64,000 nt of DNA from Apium graveolens (lineage: Eukaryota > Streptophyta > Magnoliopsida > Apiales > Apiaceae): positions 171,908,790-171,972,789 of the forward strand of contig NC_133647.1 in the NCBI RefSeq assembly GCF_009905375.1, written 5' to 3'. A program made the position numbers and the translations under genes. A model generated the notes under the pieces. The model saw only the letters and a program-made list of their open reading frames with translations, was not told where the DNA came from and ran no database searches. Below, piece after piece: positions 1-10,445 of the stretch (position 1 is its first letter; the number at the start of each line of letters is the position of its first letter).

Positions 1-1
1 T

Positions 2-133
2 GGTACTATGGAACTACATTTTGTTCTAAGTGAGCAGCAACTTGCATACATCTTTACCAAGCCACTTGATGAATCAACTTTCTCTAGGTTGGTAAGTGAG
101 TTAGGTATGCTTATTATTCGTAATTCTTTTTGA
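2..133 (+). pseudogene. Copia pol C-terminus (RNase H tail), partial
   Basis: The frame opening at base 2 encodes 43 residues and stops at TGA 131-133. It contains QQLAYIFTKPLDESTFSRLV, which matches the end of Copia polyproteins, where the hallmark is a conserved (A)D-I-(F/L)-TK-(P/A)L motif. Here the usual Asp before the Ile is Tyr. Element F ends with the closely similar [11 protein letters not shown], which ties the two elements to one lineage. Only the C-terminal end is in the window, so activity of the rest cannot be judged. Confidence 0.85.
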
Positions 134-691
134 TATTTTTGTAATTTGTGATGTAGCCACAAATAAGTTTGCCTTTATTAAAGTTACAAATCAGGATTAG
201 TAAGTTGTCAGATCCTAACACCAAAATCAGGATTTGCAAACTGTCAAAACCTGACACCAAAATCAGGATTTGCTAAAGGTAAATACTGATGAAATTCAAC
301 GGATAAGAATTATCGGTTGAAAGTCAAAATATTTTCGGGTACTTTATCACTCGATGAATAAAGGCACGTCGTGTATCCATTGAATTGTTTCAATCATAGC
401 GGTTAATTCTAAACCCTAGTCGTCGACTTTACTTACAGTGTGTATGTATATGTCGATGGATAAGTTTTGGAATTTCTATAGTCTACTTTATTTTTAAACG
501 GTTATTTTTAGAAATTATCATCGGATATTTTATTTTATTTTTTTATTATTTATATATCTTTTTTTGAGATAGTATAAAAGCACATTGCATTTCTATATTT
601 CACTTTTATCTTTCTCTGAATTACATAGAAATTTTTACTCTCTTCATCTCTAAAACCCCTTTCTTTCTCTGTAACTGCATATTAAGCAACA
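134..691 (+). promoter_or_regulatory. post-pol spacer with a TATA-like box upstream of the extra ORF
   Basis: This spacer has no reading frame. It contains TATAAAAG at 573-580, followed by a pyrimidine-rich leader and then AACAATGGCA at the ATG of 692. That start context matches the plant optimum. The TATA-to-ATG distance is about 112 bp, typical of a plant promoter plus a short 5' UTR, which suggests that the extra ORF had its own promoter. Several copies of the element's private motif (TCAACGGATAAG and variants, near 297, 349, 451 and 517) also lie here. Promoter function is inference. Confidence 0.5.
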
Positions 692-1105
692 ATGGCACCA
701 GTAGTCAAAATCATGTCTCAATCTGGGTTTATCTATGAGAAACACAACTTCGTAGCACTTGTGGACAAAAGTGGTGGTTCTGAAGACTTTCACAAGATGA
801 TGGACTTCATTAACAACTGTAAATTAAAGTACTCTATGCTCGAGTCTCCGGTGATTTACTGCGAAGTTGTGAAGAAACTTTGGACCACAACCGTTTTTAA
901 CTCTACAGACAAGACCATTAACTTCAGTCTCAAATGTAATGATTACTGTGTTAATTGTGATGAAGTTCAAGCTTGTTTTAAATTGCCTAAATATAACACA
1001 TTTGTTCCACACCCAGAAACTAACGTGACTAATATGCTTAAGTCTATGGTTTATTCTATTGATTATTCTAATTTAGGTGGAATTAAAAGAAAGGGCCTTT
1101 ACTAG
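692..1105 (+). pseudogene. post-pol (env-like position) ORF, N-terminal domain
   Basis: This is a 137-codon open frame starting in a strong plant start context. The product begins MAPVVKIMSQSGFIYEKHNF and contains segments such as LESPVIYCEVVKKLW and FNSTDKTINFSLK. From general knowledge it resembles the N-terminal part of a long ORF of unknown function that follows pol in plant SIRE-like elements. No signal peptide or membrane segment is seen, so the label env-like reflects position only. The frame ends abruptly at 1103-1105. The next recognisable peptide (LVAFSQKDVAIEISS) is in another frame, which suggests an internal deletion or frameshift. Confidence 0.6.
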
Positions 1106-3615
1106 TTGCATTCTCTCAAAAGGATGTAGCTATTGAAATAAGCTCTCAACCAAGAGCACATGCCAAAAGGGGAAGGGACACATCTGACCAAATACAAACC
1201 AATATCAGAAAGAAGAAGCTAAAACCTTTGGGGGAGTCACAGGGTGCACACACAATGTCAAATGCAGTCAAAGACTCGGTTAAAGCATCATCTCAAAGTC
1301 AGGATGATGTGGCTCCAATAAATGTGGAGTCACACCCAAATTCTCTCATTATCAATACACTACACACACACAATTCTCCCACAAACTCACTAGATGTGGA
1401 CATGATAAACACATCAGTTCCTGATTCTCCATCTTTAAAATTCATGTAGGATCCAAAATCTACAGCAAGTGAGCATCATCTTATTGATGATTTGTTGGCT
1501 CACTTGCCCTTTCTTTCTGAAACTAATGATGAGTCTGTGCATAAAAATCTAAAATTAATCTCCACAGACTCAATCATAGTTTCAACTCCTAACTCTTTTA
1601 CTTCTACCTCTTCGACGGATATTCCTCATCCGTTGATGAATGATTGTCCCTCAACGGATAAGCTTACAACAATTATCCATTTACACTCACAACTGCTACT
1701 TCGACGGATATCACTTATCCGTTGAAAGTCTCTACACAACTAATATTTCCAAAACTATGAAAAGTGTAGATGACTTAGTAGTTGTACAATCACTCCTAGG
1801 TTTGAGGGAAGGGAGTGACTTGAGTGATAGGCTGAGTTGCTCTCAGGAAAAAGGATAGGAAATGACTGTGCTTCCACATGTTATTTCTTCCAGCATGGTA
1901 AAAGTGAGTGAGAGGAGTCCCACCTTAGATGGTGAAGGTGAGGGTGTGAGGGTGGGGAGCCAAGGGGAGCCCTTGCTGCAAAAAGAGAGAGAAAATGAGA
2001 GAAAAGTAGGTACAAAAGGAATAAGGTTGGAAACCACTGCAAGTGAGTCAATAAATGTCAATGAGAATGAAAGGAAAAAGACTATATCAGCAAGAATACA
2101 GAGCTATTATAGATTCTATCTTCCTAGATGCTGAGACATTTACTCATCCTATTACAGTCTATTAAACACTAGTTGTTCAGGGCAATGATGAAGCAGACAG
2201 GACAATTAATCTGGTACATATTACAGCTTCAATGCTAAGAGCAAAGGATGTAATCAAATCTCTTTCACCTACAATTGGTGATGTTTTTAAGTATAATTTT
2301 GGTGACTCTTATGGCGATGAGTCAAATGGGGAAGATATTGATGTAGCTGGCATGAACTTAGGGGGAGATGCAGGCCCTGGTTCATCTACAAACATTCCAG
2401 CTTGGATGCTAACAAAGGATTGTAGTTACCATCATTTCAACTCCATAATGTTCAAGCTAATTTTTCAGACTCAATCAGCCATTCAAGCTACCACTAATGC
2501 TAGTACCAGATGTCTTATAGAAGCCCATCTTAAATCTCTACAACTACACAGAATTTTAGACTCTTAAACGAAATCATGAGCTCAAGAACACCATTGATAC
2601 AGTCAAGAAAGACCTCAATAAGAAGATATAGATCAAGCTTTCTGAGTCAACAATGAAGGATACTTAACAGAAACTTAGAAAGGAAAGTGATCTAAATAGG
2701 AAGGTTGAGGTATTGAGTTCAATAATGACAGCTGTTTAGAGCTCAGTGGCCAAGATACTATCAAACCAAGAAGCTCAAACTCAATTACTTCAACAGTTGA
2801 TGGTTGCTCAAATTTCAAACCTTGTTTCACTTGATGATAACAAAAGGGGGAGAAGGATATGTATATGTAAATCAACAAGGTGATAGTACTAGCTATTACT
2901 ATCTCTAAGCCACCAGCTTTGGACAACATTAATCTAATCAATCTTGCAGCAGCCGAGCTCAAGATAAAAGAGCAAAGAAAGAAGATTGATGATAGAATTG
3001 AGAAGGTTTTGGCTCAACTGCTACTCATGATCAGTCTGTGAAGCATTTCACTCAGTTGAAGCCAATCACCATAGATGATATGCAGCTAGGAAAAGGAGAT
3101 AAGGGTGAATCCTCAATAAAGAATGTGTTCAACAACTTTGTGGTGCTGAAACCTAAACAAGCAAGTGTCACAATATCAACAAAGCACCCAATATTGGTTG
3201 ATTATTCTCCTCATAGGCCATATAAAGATAAACTGATGGGTGCATCAATTGAAAGCTTTAAGATCACCAAAGATGCCATGTTAAGACCAAGAATTTCAAG
3301 AATCTATAGATATGGCTAGATGATTTCTGTGATGGCTGGGCATCCTCGGTTTGGGGAATCTAAAGAAGAAGAAAACAGAAGACTTGGAGCTCAGAGAAGT
3401 AGGAAGAAGTAGATCATTAAAGGAGTAAAAAGAAAACTGGAAATGCCTGCTAAATCAACTGAAACTGAGAAGACTTTAGCTGATGAACCAAAGAAGAAAG
3501 AAGCAAAACCACAATGGGTAAAGGGGAATAGGAAGAAAGCTAACGCAAAAGGCTAGCTAGTGCTACTGAAAAGGAAACTGAGTCAATTCAATCTACAACT
3601 ACAAGTCAACCAACT
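1106..3615 (+). pseudogene. decayed middle part of the post-pol ORF
   Basis: The segment reads as a chain of short frames (1228-1449, 1492-1725, 1862-2134, 2232-2567, 3038-3319) separated by stops and frameshifts. The peptides are hydrophilic and rich in Ser, Thr, Asn and charged residues, with no domain I can name. The part near 1610-1730 carries five copies, in both orientations, of the CGACGGATA / TATCCGTTGA motif found in the LTR. It looks like a rapidly diverging linker between the conserved ends at 692 and 3616. Confidence 0.5.
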
Positions 3616-4272
3616 ATGCTCACTGAGGAGCCTATTGAATTCAAGATTCATACATGCACCAACTTTCATGGTGAGCCTATTTTTCCTAATGATGAACTCA
3701 TAGATTGGGACAGTTTTCCTTTACCTGAACTCAATCCACCATTGCCCACCAAAAAGAGAAATCCAAGAAAGAGAAGTTTAGGAGTCAAGTCAAACTCACC
3801 TCAACTCACAATGATTTCTAAGCATAAGCCCAAAGTTAACAAAAATGATCAACTATTCATCTGTGACATCAAAGAATTTTCAAATATCAATCTTTTCTTG
3901 GATGAGCTAGATGAAGTAAGGGGAATTGATGCTTACAACAAGCTTCCAGAAAGATTGGTGTTTCAATATAAGGGAGGAAAGGAGATCACTTGGCCTTTAC
4001 ATAAGATTCTCAATAAAGGCTACAATGTCCTAGTGAAGGTGTTCTCTACAATGATGAAGGATTTTGGCTTCACCAAAGTTGCCAAATCAGAAGTACTTAG
4101 TAAGATTAGCCAAATTAGACAAAGCTGGAGAGATCCAAATGCACTGCCTAGAGTTTTAACTATCACATACAATGGTGATACAGTGCATTTGAGATGTTAT
4201 TGGATGATGGAGTTCAGGGATGAAAAGGGTGTCAGAAGATTTTTCAGACTTGAAGACCATCTACAAATATAA
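3616..4272 (+). pseudogene. post-pol ORF, C-terminal domain (218-aa open frame)
   Basis: This is an uninterrupted 218-codon frame. The first ~80 residues are basic and proline-rich (PTKKRNPRKRSLG). Residues ~85-215 form a compact globular-looking region (FLDELDEVRGIDAYNKLPER, YKGGKEITWPLHKIL, CYWMMEFRDEKGVRRFF). I recognise the type as the C-terminal part of the post-pol ORF of plant SIRE-like elements. Its biochemical function is unknown to me. It is by far the best preserved stretch of this ORF, and no motif repeats were seen inside it. It is probably no longer expressed as part of an intact protein, because everything upstream is broken. Confidence 0.55.
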
Positions 4273-4606
4273 ACAATGATACACTCAAAGAAATACAGGA
4301 AATGCTGGATCTCATTGACGATGATGAAGCTGAATTCTTTAGACAACTCTAACACCAAATTGAAGAGAATGACAAGAGGCTGGGAAAGAGGACTAGGGAT
4401 TCAAGGAAAAAGAAATAATCAGCTAAGACTAGAGGAGCACCTTGAAATGATATGTAAATAGACTCAACTCCCTTTGTTTAAATTTTATTTGAAGCATTTT
4501 ACAATTTATCTACTGCTTACAGGCTTACTTTAATTAGGGTGTTTTGTTATCATCAAGTTAACCTGAATTTATGGCTATAATTCTATTAGACATAAATTGG
4601 GGTGAT

Positions 4607-5618
4607 TGTTAGGAATATGTTGTAGGCTTGATGATAACTTAACAAAATACTCTAAATAGATAAGTTAAATGATTTTGTAACCATCAACTGATGGAGTAGC
4701 TTGTGTTAAACAAGTTTGTAGCATGTTTCTGTATGCAACAAGAAGATTAGAAGCTTAGAAGTTGTAGTGAATTATAAGTCATATTGACTACTAGAAACAT
4801 ATACAAAATAGGTTGTCTAATTCTGAATAGAAGATGCCTTGTACTTTTGTATAAGTGAAAGAGTGTCAACTGTTAAGGAACTCATCATCAACGAATAAAC
4901 TTAAAGCTTCAACAGATGCCTCAAGATGCTTTCAACGGATAATCCACTAGAGACTCAACGGATAACTTAATTGAAGTATCAACGTATAATGCTGAAGTCT
5001 CAACAAATAACAGATTCAAATAGCAGTTAAAAGTGACTTGACAGTCACATGGGTTGATTGTATACAAAAGGAATGTGGCATCCAGTTTGCAGGTTTTAGA
5101 GAATGAAGAAACATTTCCATTTCCATGCTTAACTGAAGATATTCAAAGAGGCTGGATAGAGAAATGAAGCAACATGTAAATAGACCTAGATTCTTGCCTT
5201 TCCAGTTTGTCTTATTCATATGTAACTTGGTAGTATATAAACCAAGCGTAGCAAATGTTTATTATTGATCAAACGAGTGAACAAAAGAAGAAGAACAGAG
5301 AAATACAAAAAGCTACATCTGTTAGGAATTCTCTCTGTTCATCTTTGTAAAACACTTGTAAGCAGCTGTATGCATTCTTGCATCACAGAGTTCTTGAATC
5401 TATATATATCTCTGGTGTAAAGATCAATCCACCAGGAAGTTTTTAAACTATCTTGTCTAAATACTGTATGTTTGAATACTTGAATTCTTTTAATCCGCAC
5501 TACTGCATATTCATTCCCAATTATATATATTCAAAAGAGATTTTATATTTCCAAAAGAAACCAGAATTTCATTCAACCCCCTTCTGTAATTCTGTTGTTT
5601 GATTGTTAGGGAATAACA
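4607..5618 (+). repeat. 3' LTR of element A
   Basis: A purine-rich stretch (TTGGGG, about 4598-4602) precedes TGTTAGGAATATG at 4607. The right end is GGGAATAACA at 5618, giving TG...CA ends over 1012 bp. Beyond 5618 the sequence switches to a different Copia pol, which supports the boundary. The start is repeat-rich: six variants of TCAACGGATAA occur between about 4885 and 5015. The partner LTR is outside the window, so identity cannot be scored. Confidence 0.7.
4880..5015 (+). promoter_or_regulatory. cluster of TCAACGGATAA-like motifs in the LTR of element A
   Basis: Six related units lie within about 130 bp at irregular 17-25-bp spacing: TCAACGAATAAA, TCAACAGATGCC, TCAACGGATAAT, TCAACGGATAAC, TCAACGTATAAT and TCAACAAATAAC. 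The same core recurs in the post-pol spacer and in the ORF linker. Short repeated motifs in the U3 part of an LTR are often transcription-factor sites. Which factor would bind here is unknown. Confidence 0.5.
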
Positions 5619-6130
5619 CAGGGTTTACTCTATCCGTTCAAGGCGAATCTTGTGCTTATGGCCTTTTGTGATGCTGACTGGGGTTTCTGCAAGACAACTC
5701 GTCAATCCCTTACTGGTTATTGTATTACATTTTGGGGCACTCTCATCTCTTGGAAGTGTAAGAAGCAACAGACGGTGTCACGGTGCTATCCATAGGCGAA
5801 ATATCATCGTCTTGCTGATACATGTTGTGAGCTCAGATGATTGATATCTTTGCTTCATGAACTGCACATCTCCAATGTCACTCTTATGCCTCTTTTCTTT
5901 GATAACTAGTCTGCTCTACATTGCACCCAACCCCGTGTTTTATGAACGAACCAAACACATCGAGATTGATTGTCATCTCGTTCATCAGAAACTCAAAGAA
6001 GGTCTAATATCTCCTTAACGTATTTTTACTCATGATCAATCTGTAGACCGTTTTACAAAGGCTTTGTCTTCTTCTCAGCTGGCCTTTCAATCCAAGTTGG
6101 GAGTTGTTCACTCTCTTCCATCTCCAACTT
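5619..6130 (+). pseudogene. Copia pol remnant B (RT end and RNase H), 5'-truncated
   Basis: The frame after 5618 reads GLLYPF, then FCDADWGFCKTTRQSLTGYC, then LISWKCKKQQ, the standard Copia RNase H start with its catalytic Asp context (DADW). After a frameshift come ERTKHIEIDCHLVHQKLKEG and SVDRFTKALSS, the RNase H end. The upstream part of pol is missing because element A inserted here. Stops and at least one frameshift make it a relic. Its RNase H sequence resembles the Ale/Retrofit type more than SIRE. Confidence 0.75.
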
Positions 6131-6143
6131 GGGGGGGGGGGTA

Positions 6144-6429
6144 TGAGACAACACATATGAGCGTTGACTTTTCATTCTGATTTTATCATTTTTCCTCCAA
6201 AAGTTGTTAGAAGTTGTTATATTGGTCTAGTGTCTAGCGTACTAAAAAGTACATATCCCATTTTGATATTTTTGATAATAATGTAAACACTCTCTATATA
6301 AACATTAATTTCTTTTTAATTCGGTCCTGATCTTTAGTGCTGATTGATTGTTACTTCACTTAATCGATGTGTTGAAGCTCGGAAGGTGAAGATATTGATG
6401 TTAATCTGATTTAGACAAGGTTTCTAACA
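6144..6429 (+). repeat. 3' LTR of Copia remnant B
   Basis: A run of ten or more G (6131-6141) forms a polypurine tract. TGAGACAACACATATG begins just after it, at 6144, and a TAACA end follows at 6429, giving an LTR of about 286 bp. The short length suits an Ale/Retrofit-type element. No partner LTR is in the window. Confidence 0.6.
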
Positions 6430-7870
6430 ATAACGAACTTGTTTAATTGATAATTTATTAACTTATTAATTTTTTTACCTATTACATAAATGAACTTATT
6501 TTTCTTAACGGTTTAAACGAAAATTGCCCAACCAGAACTATTATAATTTGGGTGATTTGGTTATATCCGTAGTGGTTATAGTTAGGTTAATGGTTAAGTA
6601 AAATGTAAAACCGCTAAATATGATTTAAATGGTTATCAGCTCCAAATCCGACTATTCGACTTGATACTCACCCTTAGCCTGACCTTCTATATGTACTCCT
6701 AAGCAACTACCCAAGAAGAAGCTTTTAGATCCTTGGCATATTGTGTTAAGCATATTGTGTCATCTTTACCTGGTGTAATATACGTTACTCTCTTGTTCTC
6801 ATAATAATAGATTATTTTCAAATATTTACGTTTATTAAGAGTTTTAATTTAAGGGGTTCGGTGACGGGAAGAAGGCCACCACTAATGTGGTGGCGGTGAT
6901 GGCGGTCGTTGGGAGGAGGAAATCGAGAGATTGGGGGAGATGAGAGGAGGCATGGAGATTGAAAGAAGAGAGAGGATGATCCATGTGTGTGTTTTCCTGA
7001 AGTGTGTGTATGTGTTGTGTTTGTGCGGGTATGAGTGTGATTCGGAAGAAATTTGGGCATTCGGGAAAATTTTGGTGGGAGGGGAGGAAGTTTGGGGGTG
7101 GGAAAGTAATTTTGGAGGTGGCCGGAAATTAGTCGGTGGGTCGCCGGACGGTGTGGCTACCATGGCCGACGGTGGGTTGGGGGCGAGGTTGAGGATGCTG
7201 ATGAAGAAGGAAGATATAGGAATTAGTAGATTTTGTTAATTAAATTTAGAATGTATCAGTGCCTTGATTGAAGATTTTTGTTCCTTTAATGGGTTTATTA
7301 GTGCCTTGATATAAGGTTCATTTGTACCTTTTATGGGTGATATTTAGTGGCAAAATATTTGACATTTTTTAGAGGAAATTGAGTGCCAGTTATTTTGGCT
7401 TATTTGTATCTAACTACAGGAATTACCTTTGGTTAGATTTTACATAATGTTAATATTTCTACTTATCTTATAATTATTTTATTAAATTTAATTTCTATAT
7501 TAATTGAATCTATATCGCCGACCGAAAATATTTAGGTGACTAAATTCTTTTGTGATATTATTCAGGTGTGGTCTTTGAACATGATGCTTGCTGGATTAGA
7601 TTTGAAAGTCGAATATTTGGATTAATCTACAAGTAGTTTGCTCGAGCATATACTTTAGATAAATGATCATATTTTTCTTTTATTTAGTCATGTGTTCTCT
7701 TTTCAGACCTTAAGGCGTTATTGTCTAAGCTTCCGGGGCCATCGTGCATGACCTTCGGTTAGATGATAAACTTTATTGTATGAAGAAAACTCCTTTCTTT
7801 ATTTTTGTATCTAGGTACAATCTATATTCGAGATTTTATATCTCACCGACAAAAATAAAAAAAATAAAAT
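6430..7870. other. gene-free stretch
   Basis: I see no supported gene here. The stretch at about 6850-7240 is unusually G/T-rich, with overlapping open frames on both strands (93-102 aa). They encode low-complexity Pro/Ser/His- or Gly-rich peptides, so I treat them as compositional. The rest is AT-rich, without repeats I can name. Confidence 0.5.
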
Positions 7871-8257
7871 TTAAGGGGTTTAGTAGTTTGCCACAGACGG
7901 GTTATATAACAAATGGTTTTCTGGCCGTTGGCTGTAATTAAAAAAATAGCTAAAGGGACCGCGAACATTGTCTGGGGTCTGGAGAAATTACTTTACTATC
8001 CTCTTGTCACGGACCGCGGACATTGTCTGCGGTTGGCATTTGATGTTAATGCAGGGGGTCAATTTTCACTTTGTAAATAGAAATTTATTTAAGGTCCCAA
8101 TCGCGGACAATGTTCGTGGTCCGTCACTCCGAACCCCTGATGATGTTTGCGGTCCCTATAGGTATTTTTCTTAATCACAGTCGTTGGATAGTTGATCCAA
8201 CGGACAAAAAACCGTTTGTTCTTTAAGAACTCCCTGGCAAACGACCATTCCCCTTAA
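7871..8257. mobile_element. foldback MITE with TTAA ends (387 bp)
   Basis: Almost the whole segment is an imperfect inverted repeat. The left end TTAAGGGG matches the right end CCCCTTAA. Inside it, ATGGTTTT...CCGTTGG pairs with CCAACGG...AAACCGTTT, and GGGACCGCGAACATTG pairs with the GATGTTTGCGGTCCC arm. A second nested pair is GGACCGCGGACATTGTC against GACAATGTTCGTGGTCC. The unpaired centre is at about 8040-8095. TTAA at both outer edges could be a target duplication (piggyBac type) or part of a Tourist-like TTA/TAA duplication. The class is inference. Confidence 0.7.
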
Positions 8258-9281
8258 TTTAATGATATATTTTTACTTATACTCAATATATGAATATAAA
8301 TTTTTAAAATAATGTAAACATATTTATATTCAAAATAGGAGTTTTTCCAACAAATATTAATGTTGTAGGAAGGAAGGACCATTGAAATAAACTTAGGTCA
8401 ATTTCCCTGACAAAATACGTGAGTTTAAAAGACATAAAAAATTTGATATTACTGCCACTTACAATATATACAGTAACTCATTAAATTATAAGTTCTAGTC
8501 AAAGGGATATTTGTGTCAGTTCGTTTAATCTGAACTTGTAAGTCGTAAACGAACCGAACGAATTATTTGTGAGCAAGCTTAGCTCGATACAAGCTCGGTT
8601 TAATTTGGTTCGATAAAAAATCGAGTTCGAATATTGAAAATAACAAATTTTATTTTTCTTATAATATAAATGGCCATATCCGTATCCGCATCCACAATCA
8701 TCGGATTCAAATACGGATAATATCCGCTTTATTTTGGATACAGATAATATCCGTTTTTTCTCGGATACGAATGCGGATATTTCGGACGAATTTCAGATTT
8801 TTGAATTTTTTTGTTACCCCTACCGTTTTTTATTGTAGATAATTATAGAATATTTTTTATGATTAAATACAAATAATATATTTATATATGTATAAAGTAT
8901 GTGCACGATTATATAAAATTTGTATAAACGTATTACTTAATACATTTACACACACTATAAACTAAAAAAATAAATTACAAATTATATATAATTATATATT
9001 TATATAATTTAAATATCATATATGTATTTAGTTTCATATTCGAATATCCCGAATTTGGATACGGATAATATCCACTTTTATCTCAGATACGAATGCGAAT
9101 TTTTTGGACGAATATCAAATTTTTCGAATTTTTTTGACAGCCCTGCCAGCAACTTATATACCGGCTAACTTTTTTCATTTTTCTTAAATTTTGTATACAT
9201 CGACTTATACTAACCTATTGAGAGACGACAAGCCGACCGTTAACTTGATACATATAGCATTTGCCGAGCTGTAGAGTCCAA
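8258..9281. repeat. AT-rich gene-free stretch with duplicated ATATCCG repeat blocks
   Basis: No gene is seen. Two direct blocks, about 8700-8825 and 9045-9145, share GGATACGGATAATATCC, a degenerate CTCGGATACGAATGCG and an ATTTTTTTG-CCCT end. They look like two copies of one short dispersed repeat around an AT-rich core. Near 8520-8635 lies an AAGCTCGGTT/GTTCGTTTA-rich block similar to those inside the 9297-10404 insertion. Confidence 0.45.
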
Positions 9282-9296
9282 AGTCCAAACCATGAT

Positions 9297-10404
9297 TGTC
9301 TTGTAAACTAACAGAGCTACTCATAAAAAAAATTCGGATCGGTTCATTTCAGTGAACTCGCGATTTATTTTTTAAATATTTCAATTTTAAATATAAAAAT
9401 GAGCTCGAATGAGTAAATAAATCGAGCGGAGCTTTTTGTTTGTCTGGCTTAAACTCGGCTCGTTTAGCATGGACTCCGCCCGAACACGGCTAAATTGACT
9501 CGTCTCGGAAAATAATTATAAATATTACAAATAATAAATTATTACTAATCACTTAAAATTTTTATTAGTACATTTTCTCATCATTTAATAATAATTTTAT
9601 TATTTTTATAAATTTTATTTATATTTCAAAATTAAACACTTAATTTCATCGTAATAAAATTTTAGAACACTATTATCACGATCTATCCATCTCAAATTTT
9701 TCATATTTTCACAAATAATATTAAATAACTTGTAATTTACAACAATTAAATTTAACTAAAATATCAAAACATAATAAAAATTCTCCATCAACAAGTTAAA
9801 AAGTAATGTAAGATTTCTAAAATTGTGAATATCTTAATAATTTAAAATAAAATTGGATATATTTTTAAAATTTGACTTTAAAACAAAATGATATAGATTA
9901 AGAAACAAATTAGAGTGTTAATGTGTACATCATATAAGATAAAGACAGTAATTGATCTCGATTTAACTTGTAAATCTATAAATTATACTCCCTCAGTCCC
10001 AGCCAATTGTTATTGTTTCTGAGAGAGTGTGCGACACGCATTTTGAGATGAATATAAAGTATAATTTTATACCATTTTTTTAAAATTTTCTTTTTCTGAA
10101 TAAAAATAAAATGTTTAAACTTTTATTCAAAAAAATATTTTTTTTAAAAAAATTAAAGAACTATACACTCTATTCATCTTAAAATGCGTTTCGGACACTT
10201 TCTTAGAAACGATAATAATTGGGAGGGATGGAGGGAATATTAAAGTTGTGGTCGATTAAAAACTATATGCTAAGGACAACTTGACTTTGTTCGAATTCGA
10301 CTTAAATTCGGCTAAGCTCGCCTTGGCTTGGCTCATTTTCAAAAAGTATTAAGCTCTATTCGATTCAGACAAAAATCGACTCGGTTTTGTCCGTTCGTAC
10401 ATCT
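9297..10404. mobile_element. unclassified 1.1-kb insertion with a 15-bp target duplication
   Basis: The 15-mer AGTCCAAACCATGAT occurs at 9282-9296 and again at 10405-10419, flanking 1108 bp. Such a long perfect flank is best explained as a target-site duplication, as made by LINE/SINE retroposition. I see no clear terminal inverted repeat, poly(A) end or reading frame. The interior has AGCTCGGCTCG-type blocks (about 9400-9500 and 10290-10390) and a nested Stowaway MITE. Confidence 0.55.
9988..10238. mobile_element. Stowaway-like MITE
   Basis: The left end CTCCCTCAGTCCCAGCC and the right end GGGAGGGATGGAGGGA form the classical Stowaway (Tc1/mariner) terminal inverted repeat, flanked by TA. 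The inverted arms continue inward with TTGTTTCTGAGAGAGTGT against ACACTTTCTTAGAAACGA and GCATTTTGAGATGAAT against its complement, about 65 bp per arm. It is nested in the 9297-10404 insertion. Confidence 0.85.
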
Positions 10405-10445
10405 AGTCCAAACCATGATATATATGCTAAAGTTTTTAAAGAAAT

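Larger units (their letters stand above)
1..5618 (+). mobile_element. SIRE-like Copia LTR retrotransposon A, 3' portion
   Basis: The 5' LTR, gag and most of pol lie left of the window. What remains, in order: the RNase H tail (2-133), a 558-bp spacer, a broken post-pol reading frame (692-4272), a short purine-rich stretch, and a 3' LTR at 4607-5618. A long extra ORF between pol and the 3' LTR is known from the SIRE/Maximus lineage of Copia elements, often called env-like. The element interrupts a second Copia remnant that resumes at 5619. Reading frames are broken at many points, so the copy is inactive. The lineage assignment is inference from architecture and from the pol tail, which resembles that of element F. 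Confidence 0.75.

Noticed and set aside
6818..7239. Overlapping 80-102-aa frames on both strands in a G-rich stretch
   Set aside because: Low-complexity Pro/His/Ser or Gly/Trp-rich peptides caused by base composition. No domain, splice or start support.
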